A stretch of DNA of 64,000 bases from JBGSTR01 sp963707135. GTDB lineage: Bacteria; Pseudomonadota; Gammaproteobacteria; Chromatiales; Chromatiaceae. The stretch's first letter is position 1. The number at the start of each line of letters is the position of its first letter. The notes beneath the pieces were generated by a model that had not been told where the DNA came from, searched no databases, and saw only the letters and a program-made list of their open reading frames with translations. The stretch is taken from assembly GCA_963707135.1 (NCBI GenBank), contig CAVPOY010000001.1, forward strand, positions 277,495-341,494, read 5' to 3'. Shown here in pieces: positions 56,909 through 64,000 of this stretch. The position numbers were made by a program, and so were the translations under genes.

Positions 56909-57931
56909 ATGAAAAAAATGAAAAAGCCTGAGTCGATTCCCGCCGTAAGGGTCGCATCGGTCCTGCGCTATGTCTGCCATTTACACGCGGCGGGCGCACC
57001 CGTTGGCCGCTTGCTGGCCCATTCCGGCATCCCGCTGGTTCTGCTCGAGCATCCTAAGGCGGTCATCCCACTGAAGACGGCTTTTCGTTTTGGCGAACTG
57101 GCATGCAAGGCGCTCGGCACGGAGCACCTTGGCTTGTATGTCGGCATCTCCAGTATGCTCGATGACCTCGGTCCATACGGGGAAATGCTCCAACGCTCGC
57201 TCACCGTCCACGAGTACCTCAGCACCGCCATCGAGTTTTTCAACGTGATAAACAACAGCCAGCGTCTCTGGCTGACGGAGGAGGGGCCGGAGCTTCGTTT
57301 CAATGTCGCGACCGCGGGAGAACAGGGGATTGCGGCGCATCAAGCCGATCTGGAGGTATTGAGTGTCACCCTCTCCAAGATCAGAGAGGCCGCTGGACAG
57401 GACTGGTCGCCGAGTGAGGTCAATTTCGCATTCAGAACACGGGAAGCGGTTCCGGATATCGATCTGTTCACCGGATCACGGGTGTCTCGGGGTACTGGAA
57501 CGACTTCCTTCACCATTCCCCGCACGCTAATGCGGGGGCATTTTCCGGGCGGTAATGGGAAGGCCACGCCGCTCGACTCAACGTCCCCCGACTGGCATTC
57601 CTTGCCACACGACGTCTACGGTCTGGTGCGCCTGCAGATCGAGAACCTGCTTGCAGACCGCGCTTCGCAGCTCGAGACCGTGGCCGAAACGCTATCGACG
57701 AGCGGCCGCAGCCTGCAACGCCGTCTCGCCGAACAGGGTCTGAGCTTCACGCAGGCGTTGGCCGAGACCCGGATTCACCTCGCTGCGAGGCAACTGACGG
57801 AAACCGATAAGCCCGTAGCCGAGATCGCGTACGATCTCGGCTACGCGGACTCATCCAATTTCACTCGTGCGTTCCGGCGGCAGATCGGCATGTCGCCGCA
57901 ATCCTTTCGGGAAGCAGCGAAAGGCTCCTGA
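56909..57931 (+). CDS. AraC-family regulator with arabinose-binding-type N domain
   Basis: 340 residues from the ATG at 56909 (MKKMKKPESIPAVRV). Residues about 15-210 match the OruR/ArgR-type ligand domain of AraC regulators (GLYVGISSMLDDLGPYGEML, NSQRLWL). The C-terminal 90 residues form the double HTH: LSTSGRSLQRRLAEQGLSF and PVAEIAYDLGYADSSNFTRAFRRQIGMSPQSFR. Ligand and targets are unknown. The divergent Gly-rich protein gene is a natural candidate target. Confidence 0.92.
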   Translation: MKKMKKPESIPAVRVASVLRYVCHLHAAGAPVGRLLAHSGIPLVLLEHPKAVIPLKTAFRFGELACKALGTEHLGLYVGISSMLDDLGPYGEMLQRSLTVHEYLSTAIEFFNVINNSQRLWLTEEGPELRFNVATAGEQGIAAHQADLEVLSVTLSKIREAAGQDWSPSEVNFAFRTREAVPDIDLFTGSRVSRGTGTTSFTIPRTLMRGHFPGGNGKATPLDSTSPDWHSLPHDVYGLVRLQIENLLADRASQLETVAETLSTSGRSLQRRLAEQGLSFTQALAETRIHLAARQLTETDKPVAEIAYDLGYADSSNFTRAFRRQIGMSPQSFREAAKGS

Positions 57932-58027
57932 GCGGGCTCCCATTAGCTGAGCGACAGAGCGCCGGACCAACGAGAGTCCGGTGCGGCGGTGCGCACCCGA
58001 TAAAGGGGCGTGGACTGATCCGGAGAA

Positions 58028-58426
58028 TCAGTTTGCATCGCCGCTTTGCGGGGTCTCCATGCCCTGGCATTCGACCACGGCTCCAAGGGATTCACAGCTG
58101 GGAATCGCACCCGCGGGATCGAGGCGGAACTCGTCCTTGGTTATCTGCAGCTCAATGGTCGTGTTCTCCGGATGATTCAAGGTGCATTTCGCGCCCTTCG
58201 AGCCAGAGATACGGGCGGCGACCTTTTTGCCTACCAGTCTCTCGTACTCCTTGGTCGAGACCTTCTTCAAGGTGGCGACACGCTTGCTGTGGCCTTTGAC
58301 ATTGAGCTCCGCATTGTCGGGCCAGCTAAATTGGCAGGTAATCTCGGTACGCGCGTAGGAGGCCGGCACGGAAACCAACAGAATCGCTCCAGCGAGCGCC
58401 CCGGTCATTATCCAGCGATTGTTCAT
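58028..58426 (-). CDS. Exported hypothetical protein
   Basis: 132 residues from the ATG at 58426. A signal peptide ends VPASYA. The mature part has four Cys (ITCQFSWPDN, GAKCTLNHPEN, IPSCESLGAVVECQG) that may form two disulfides, and is otherwise unremarkable. No family recognised. It is convergent with the AraC gene. Confidence 0.65.
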   Translation of the reverse strand: MNNRWIMTGALAGAILLVSVPASYARTEITCQFSWPDNAELNVKGHSKRVATLKKVSTKEYERLVGKKVAARISGSKGAKCTLNHPENTTIELQITKDEFRLDPAGAIPSCESLGAVVECQGMETPQSGDAN

Positions 58427-58972
58427 ACTCGGTGCTCCATCTCGACGGAATCGACTATCCCTCCTCCCTCGGAGCAGGGCCCTCGCACCGGGAAAAGCGC
58501 ACACACTGGTTTGACATGCTGCCGCCGCCCAGATCGCGCTTTTTCGGGTGCGTGACAAAAGACTAACCGCTGCTGGCCCGGGTCCGCCTGTCATCTCCCG
58601 CCATCGGACTGCTCGAAACTTGAATTGGGGGACGCCGGTATCGGTCGGGAGTCGGAAAGGTGAAGTCCAGAGTCCCTGTCATCGGAGTGATCGATCGGCG
58701 CCGGTACAAAACCGGAGCCGAGGTGCTTTTCGGAGAGAAATCCGAATCCCCGGTTCGCTTTGGCGCGAGATGACAGGTCGGATAGAACGCATTGTTCCTA
58801 TACTAAAAACGGGGTTGAGCGCGAAGGCCTTTCCGCGGAGGAGGGAAGCGTCGGCGTGGGCGTGTCGCCGCCGAGCAACCGCCGTCTTCGCGTGGAAACA
58901 CTGTTGCCGTGCGGGCGTAAGCGAGTCCGTGCAGCGCTGGCAGAGAAGAAAAACAACTGAGGAGAAAAAAAC
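58427..58972. other. Intergenic region before the Rap1a-like gene
   Basis: 546 bases between divergent exported-protein genes. TATACT at about 58799-58804 is a candidate -10 for the gene at 58973, without a good -35. The last bases are AGGAGAAAAAAAC, a strong ribosome site. No gene is supported within. Confidence 0.4.
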
Positions 58973-59365
58973 ATGAGGCTTTCCCTGTTTTCGCGCATCG
59001 GGGGGGTGGTGTTCGCCACCGTCCTGTGTCAGCAAACCGCGATCGCGCAAGCCGAGGGGGCTGAGGTCTACGACGTACGCGACCTCTATAACACATGCGC
59101 CACGGCACCCGATTCCCCTGAGTACACCACGGCGTCCTACGCCTGTCTCGCCTTCATCGGCGGGGCGGTCCAGTACCACGACGCGGTGAGCGACCGTAAG
59201 CACCTCAAGCGGCTGATCTGCTATCCGAAGGACGCGACCGTCATCGATGGCCGCGCGGCCTTCGTCGCGTGGGGACAAAAGAACCTCGCCAACAAGGAGC
59301 GTATGGACGAGATTGCTGTCGTCGGCCTCGTTCGGGCGCTCGCGGAAAGATATCCATGCCGGTGA
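58973..59365 (+). CDS. Exported Rap1a/Tai-family protein
   Basis: 130 residues with a signal peptide ending TAIAQA. The pattern VYDVRDLYNTC, then SYACLAFIGGAVQYHDAV, LICYPKD and a final ERYPC matches the Rap1a/Tai immunity fold, with four conserved Cys. Rap1a proteins protect against type VI amidase effectors, but most members are uncharacterised and no effector or T6SS gene is near, so immunity is not implied. Confidence 0.75.
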   Translation: MRLSLFSRIGGVVFATVLCQQTAIAQAEGAEVYDVRDLYNTCATAPDSPEYTTASYACLAFIGGAVQYHDAVSDRKHLKRLICYPKDATVIDGRAAFVAWGQKNLANKERMDEIAVVGLVRALAERYPCR

Positions 59366-59476
59366 GCAAGGGACGGGCTGCGAGCCGGGGAGCGGTGACG
59401 CAATTTGCGCGGTAAGCGGGTTTCGGGGTGCTTTGTAGGATGCGTGCTTTACGAACCTTTCACCGGAGATAGAACA

Positions 59477-59704
59477 ATGAAACGACTTACCCCTGGCCTT
59501 GTCCTCGTAGCTTGTTTCGTACTTTCAGCCTGCGGCACCACCACCGGCTCACGCACAGCGAGTGGAGCCGCGATGGGCGCCGCGGGTGGTGCCGTCATCG
59601 GGTCCATGGGCGCAAACGCCGGCAAGGGTGCCCTGATCGGCGCCGGCGCCGGTGCCTTGGGCGGCTATCTGTATGACCAGCACCGAAAGGGCAACATTGA
59701 CTGA
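59477..59704 (+). CDS. Glycine-zipper lipoprotein
   Basis: 75 residues from the ATG at 59477. Lipobox LSAC (about residue 19), then a Gly-zipper (GAAMGAAGGAVIGSMGANAG, GALIGAGAGALGGYLYDQH) as in YmgG/osmotically induced lipoproteins. It is probably attached to the outer membrane. CCGGAGATAGAAC precedes the start. Confidence 0.8.
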   Translation: MKRLTPGLVLVACFVLSACGTTTGSRTASGAAMGAAGGAVIGSMGANAGKGALIGAGAGALGGYLYDQHRKGNID

Positions 59705-60037
59705 GCTGAACGATTCTCCTCGCTCGACTGCCGACGCGGTCGTGCGGCGGGACGAGCGCCCCAAGAAACGTCTGCGCGTGGCTGGTCGCCGCAAAGTCCT
59801 TGACCTGCGCGCGGTGCACGACGCCGGGAACATCGGGTTTCCCGGAGCGCGGGGCACCCCCCTCGCGGAAAATATGGGCGAGCGGATGGCTTCATTCAGG
59901 GGAGGCCGTGGCGCGTTCCCTTGTGTTCCAAAGCCGCTTCGGTCGACCATCCCCCCTCGTTGTTACGAACGGCCGATTCCCTTCGGTGCTAATGAGCCAG
60001 GGTCGCGTCTTGTCTTTCAGTATGTCGACGTTCCCCG
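59705..60037. other. Non-coding stretch
   Basis: About 330 bases after the lipoprotein gene. Frames on both strands are Arg-rich and unlike any family; no promoter was recognised. Confidence 0.35.
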
Positions 60038-60301
60038 ATGAAGAGATCGTGTCTTCGTTCCGGAACCTGTCATCGTAGCGGCGTTTGTACTGCCGGTCGC
60101 GGCGCATGCCGCATCGGGAGACGCCGACCTGGCGCGGGAATTGACGAATCCCATAGCCGACCTGATCACCGTGCCGATCCAGATGAATCTGGATCGAGTT
60201 GTCGGCCCGACGGACAGCGGGGCCAAAGTCGCGACCAACATTACGCAGGCCCCGAGGGCTTTCGGTTCCGGCGGCAGGCGAACATCGTGTTGCCCAAGTA
60301 G
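60038..60301 (+). pseudogene. Remnant of a neuromedin-U-like outer membrane transporter protein
   Basis: From ATG 60038 one frame gives MKRSCLRS. The adjacent frame then encodes a signal peptide (VIVAAFVLPVAAHA) and ADLARELTNPIADLITVPIQ with NLDRVVGPTD, matching the N-terminus of the 'transporter/neuromedin U' family (NPIASLISVPxQ...GP). The first frame returns with EGFRFRRQANIVLPK, like the family's C-terminal end. The middle of about 200 residues is missing. Two frameshifts and a large internal deletion make it non-functional. Confidence 0.6.
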
Positions 60302-60532
60302 CCTCAAAGTCATCGGTTGATTGGATGGGGGCGCGGCCACGACCTTTCGTCCTTCGTCTCAGAAAGAGACGGACTGAACCTCAGGCCGATCGGCAATCGG
60401 GGCGAGATCATGGCCGCGGCCCCGTTCCATCAGTACGCGCCGATCGAACCGAGGGCGAACGCCATGAGACGGAGTGCCGGCCAGAGAAGAGTGGCGAGGT
60501 GAATCGTGCAATCACAGAGAGGAGCCAGAAGA

Positions 60533-62949
60533 GTGAAACGAGCAGAACGCCTTGAGGCCCGACGGCAACTGCTGCGGGCTGCTGCAATCCCCTTCCTCAT
60601 GCTGTTCGCCGGCTCCATCGCCGCACAGGAGGCGCTGCCGTTCCCCACGCCCACCCATGGGCGGCAAGGTCGGACCGACCATGCAGGAGTCGGTCCACAA
60701 GTGGCGCGAGCAGGCTCGCCACCTCCCGGAGGACGCCCCCAACATCCTGATCGTCATGCTCGACGACGCGGGTTTCGGGCAGCCCAGCACCTTCGGCGGT
60801 GAGATCGCGACCCCGACCCTGTCGCGGCTGGCGAACGAGGGCATCTCCTACAATGCCTTCCACACCGTGGCGATGTGCTCACCGACCCGCGCCGCCCTGA
60901 TGACCGGTCGCAACCACAACCGCGTGGGTTTCGGCCAGATCGCCGAACTGGCCAACGACTGGGACGGCTACACCGGCATCATCCCCAAGTCCTCGGCCAC
61001 CATCGCCGAGGTGCTCGGCCACTACGGCTACGCCAGCGCCGCCTTTGGCAAGGATCACAACACGCCGGTTGACCAGCTGGCCAACGGACCCTACGACCGC
61101 ACACCCACCGGCCGCGGCTTCGATTACTTCTACGGCTTCATCGCCGGCGAGACCTCCCAGTGGGAGCCGGCCCTGTGGGAAAACACCACACCCATCGATC
61201 CTCCCCACGTGGAGAACTACGAGGACTACCACCTCACCGAGGCCATGGCCGACAAGGCGATCGCCTGGATGCGGCGCCACCTCGCGATGAATCCCGACCG
61301 CCCCTTCCTGATGTGGTGGACCCCCGGCGCCGTGCATGGCCCGCACCATGTCGCCGAAGAATGGGCTGAGAAATACAAGGGCAAGTTCAGCGACGGCTGG
61401 GACGCCTACCAGGAGCGCGTCTTCGAGCGCCAAAAGGCCATGGGCTGGATCCCCGCCGACACGATCCGTCCGCCGCGCCCGGAGGGGATGCCGGCCTGGA
61501 AGGATCTTTCGGACGAGGAACGCGCCTTCCAGGAGCGCCTGATGGAAGTCTATGCCGGCTTCCTCGAGCACACCGACGTCCAGGTCGGCAAGGTGATCGA
61601 CGAGCTCGAGGCCCGCGGCATCCGCGACAACACCATGGTCATCTACATCCTCTCCGACAACGGCGCCTCCGCCGAGGGCATGGGAGGCAGCGTCGCCGAG
61701 CTCAACGCCCAGAACGCCATTCCGACCACCGTCGACGAGCACATCGCTGTGGCCGAACAACTCGGCGGCCTCGAGGCGATCGGCGGACCGAAGATGGACA
61801 ACATGTACCACTCCGCCTGGGCCTGGGCCGGCGACAGCCCGTTCCGCTACACCAAGCTCATCGCCGCCGACTGGGGCGGCACCCGCACCCCGATGGTGAT
61901 CTCGTGGCCGAAGCGCATTGTGCCGGACAAGACCCCGCGGCCCCAGTTCCACCACGTCAACGACGTGGTCCCCACCATCTACGAGATTCTCGGAATCCAG
62001 GCGCCGCAGGTCGTCGACGGCCACCCGCAGGACCCGATCGACGGAACCAGCTTCGTCTACACCTTCGACTCGGCGACGGCGCCGGAACGGAAGAAGACCC
62101 AGTATTTCGACATCATGGGCAGCCGCGGCATCTATCACCAGGGCTGGATGGCCAGCACCTTCGGTCCCCGGAAACCGTGGGTGGCCGAAGCCATCGACCT
62201 CAACCAGTGGAACCCCATGGAGGACGAGTGGCAGTTGTTCGACACCCGCAAGGACTTCTCCCTGATGCATGACCTCGCCGCCGAGCATCCGGAGAAACTC
62301 GAGGAACTGAAGGCGCTGTTCATGGAGGTGGCCGAGGAGAACAAGGCGCTGCCCATCGGCGCAGGCCTCTTCACGCCCATGAATCCCCAGGAACAGAAGA
62401 GGTCGACCAACACGGAGTGGACGCTGTTCGATGGGATGACGCGCATCCCCGAGAGCCAGGCGCCCAACGTCCGCAACGGCAACCTCCGGGTCGAGATCGA
62501 GGCCGAGGTGCCGGAGGACGTCAACGGGGTGATCTTCGCCATGGGCGGCTATGCCGGGGGAGTCAGTCTCTATGCTGTCGATGGGGAACTGCGCTACGAA
62601 TACAGCGCCCTCCTGCTCAAGCGCGACAAGATCGACGGTCGGCAAGCTACCCGCCGGCAAGGTGGAGATCGCCTTCGAGATGAGAACCCCCTTGGAGCGG
62701 GCCGCCCCTGCCGAGCTCAAGTTCTGGATCAACGGCAAGGAGGCCGCCAGCGGTACCGTGCAGCGCACCGTCCCACTCACCTTCACCGCCTCCGAGACCT
62801 TCGATGTCGGCCGCGACACCATGTCGCCGGTCGCCGACGACTACTTCGACCAGGCTCCGTTCCCGTTCGAGGGCAAACTCGGGAGACTCCATTTCAAGAA
62901 CCTGCTCGACGAGAAGCCCGCCTTCGAGCGCTCGCCGGACGATGATTGA
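60533..62949 (+). pseudogene. Arylsulfatase, interrupted by two frameshifts
   Basis: GTG 60533 with AGAGGAG upstream starts a signal peptide (AAAIPFLMLFAGSIAAQ) and LPFPTP. Near 60655 the frame changes, and the main body runs from QESVHKWREQARHLPEDAPNILIVMLDDAGFG to about 62635, with the sulfatase motif MCSPTRAALMTGRNH (Cys to be converted to formylglycine) and ILSDNGASAEGMGG. Near 62635 a second shift leads to KLPAGKVEIAFEMRTPL, ending FKNLLDEKPAFERSPDDD. Apart from the shifts, all regions of a 780-800-residue periplasmic arylsulfatase are present, so the loss is recent or a sequence error. Confidence 0.85.
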
Positions 62950-63172
62950 TTCGCTCCCTACCCACCAAGAAGGATGGCAAGACCCGCTACTCCCAGACGG
63001 TCAAGGATGTGCCGGTGGACGCCTTCTGGGCGTGCGAAAGGAGTACCTCGACGCAGCCTTCGACGAGATGGAGAAAAACTACGGCACGATCGAGAAGTAT
63101 TTCTCGGAAAGCTTGGGCATCAATGCAGAGCAACAGCAGGCGCTGCGGGATCTATACCTTAAGCAGAGATAG
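62950..63172 (+). pseudogene. Fused scraps: DUF1214 fragment and tyrosine-phosphatase C-terminus
   Basis: One frame encodes KTRYSQTVKDVPVDAFW, typical of the DUF1214 domain found at the end of DUF1254 proteins. At about 63020 the adjacent frame takes over with LLGVRKEYLDAAFDEMEKNYG and ends SLGINAEQQQALRDLYLKQR, the C-terminal helix of bacterial tyrosine-protein phosphatases. Neither has its N-terminal part or active site. The junction looks like a deletion between two neighbouring genes. Confidence 0.6.
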
Positions 63173-63300
63173 ACCAAACTTATGAGTGGCTGAATTAGAT
63201 GATTCAGTGACATGCGCGTAGGAAACCCGAACGCATCTGAATCAACTGAAGATCCCAGCTGCAATCACAATCGAATGCAAAAGGAAACGATACCGTGCTT

Positions 63301-64000
63301 ATGAAAACAACGCTGATCCATGCGGCCTTGTTCGTAGCAGTCCTTCTCACACCGCTGGCGGCAACCAGCGCCGATGAGAAACTCACTCCCGCCGAGGCGA
63401 AGGAAATTGCCAAGGAAGCGTTCCTGTGGGGCATGCATCCGGTGGCCATCTACCATCTGCGCTTCAACTTCGCGCAGAATGAACTGAACCCGCGCGCTGC
63501 GGGCATCAACCGCCTGAGTTGGTTTCGCGAACCCATGAAGGCCTTGCCGCGCGTCGCCACCACACCCAATGCCACCACGCTCTATGGCGTGGGCATGTTT
63601 GATCTGTCAAAGGAACCCGCGGTCATCATCGTCCCCGAAATCAACGATCATTATTGGAGCGTCCACCTGCACGACAACTACTCGCGCTGGTGGCACATGA
63701 TCGGCAGCCAGTTCAATGCGCCCGGCCCCGTCCGGCGCTTGCTGATCGGCCCGAACTGGAGCGGCAAGCTGCCCGACGGCTTCGTCGGGGCCGACATCGT
63801 GCAGTCCCAGTCGGACTTTGCCGGGGTGCTGGCACGCGTCGCCCTCACCGACGATACGGAGGAAGAGGTCCGGAATGTCAACGCCATCCAGGACCGCATC
63901 ACGGCCATGTCGCTCAGCCAGTGGATTGCTGCCGGACGCAAGGAGGTGCGGGCGGAGGATGTGCCGCTGACCAAGGCCGACTATCCCACCTATCCCGGCA
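63301..64000 (+). CDS. Exported DUF1254 domain protein, cut by the window end
   Basis: At least 233 residues, open to the last base. A signal peptide ends ATSA. LTPAEAKEIAKEAFLWGMHPVAIYHLRF, FREPMKALPRVATTPNATTLYGVGMFDLSKEPAVIIVP and YWSVHLHDNYSRWWHMIGSQ are DUF1254 signatures. A DUF1214 domain should follow beyond the window. Family members are periplasmic and of unknown function, often found beside arylsulfatases, which is the case here. No internal stop or shift is seen in this part. Confidence 0.9.
   Translation, partial: MKTTLIHAALFVAVLLTPLAATSADEKLTPAEAKEIAKEAFLWGMHPVAIYHLRFNFAQNELNPRAAGINRLSWFREPMKALPRVATTPNATTLYGVGMFDLSKEPAVIIVPEINDHYWSVHLHDNYSRWWHMIGSQFNAPGPVRRLLIGPNWSGKLPDGFVGADIVQSQSDFAGVLARVALTDDTEEEVRNVNAIQDRITAMSLSQWIAAGRKEVRAEDVPLTKADYPTYPG

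Noticed and set aside
58973..59365. Type VI secretion immunity gene
   Set aside because: The Rap1a-like fold is plausible but no effector or T6SS component is nearby, so an immunity role is not claimed.

Overview
The window is a visibly GC-rich chromosomal segment with no phage, insertion sequence, CRISPR array, rRNA or tRNA that I could recognise. The gene families suggest a gammaproteobacterium, perhaps of the Chromatiales/Ectothiorhodospiraceae type: a membrane-bound formate dehydrogenase with DUF3305/DUF3306 partners, an MscK-type channel, YheT and MarC/YhgN proteins, and aroC next to a PPP-family MFS gene. The placement is an inference from gene content only.

Layout. (1) 0-16 kb holds a thioredoxin/NHL protein, then a formate respiration block. 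Leftward moaA, fdhD and an HTH plus periplasmic-binding-protein-like regulator face rightward DUF3305, DUF3306, a poly-ferredoxin, a TorD-type chaperone, a small Tat-signal protein, fdhA (Cys, not Sec), fdhB, cytochrome b fdhC, and then a NarI/DsrM-like cytochrome b with a DsrK/HdrD-like Fe-S protein. (2) 16-27 kb is housekeeping and stress: an ADP-ribosylglycohydrolase remnant, ChrR-like cupin, DUF302 protein, two CBS-domain proteins, L,D-transpeptidase, MgtE, Lon-like protease, a Cys-rich lipoprotein and NhaA. (3) 27-35 kb is iron: leftward fbpABC behind a Fur-type operator, divergent from sufBCD plus a SufT/DUF59 gene. (4) 35-40 kb has a phosphatase-superfamily protein and an AT-richer patch with a sulfotransferase and a frameshifted O-antigen-polymerase-like gene. 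(5) 40-56 kb has modABC, a GST, MarC, YheT hydrolase, an ABC exporter divergent from a TolC-family channel, aroC, an MFS permease, a phospholipase-D-type lipoprotein and a very large MscS/MscK channel. (6) 56-64 kb is looser: an AraC regulator, small exported proteins, then a decayed stretch (neuromedin-U-like transporter remnant, arylsulfatase with two frameshifts, fused DUF1214 and tyrosine-phosphatase scraps) leading into a DUF1254 gene cut by the window end.

How it fits together. Molybdate uptake (modABC), molybdopterin synthesis (moaA), sulfur insertion (fdhD), chaperone (TorD) and iron plus Fe-S supply (fbpABC, sufBCD-sufT) all serve the Mo/Fe-S formate dehydrogenase. The notable feature is the DsrMK/HdrDE-like pair directly downstream of fdhABC, which suggests a second route for formate electrons. 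Several genes lack a normal start or carry single-base frameshifts (moaA, mgtE, the MscK-like gene, the polymerase, arylsulfatase). Real decay and sequence error cannot be told apart from the sequence alone.
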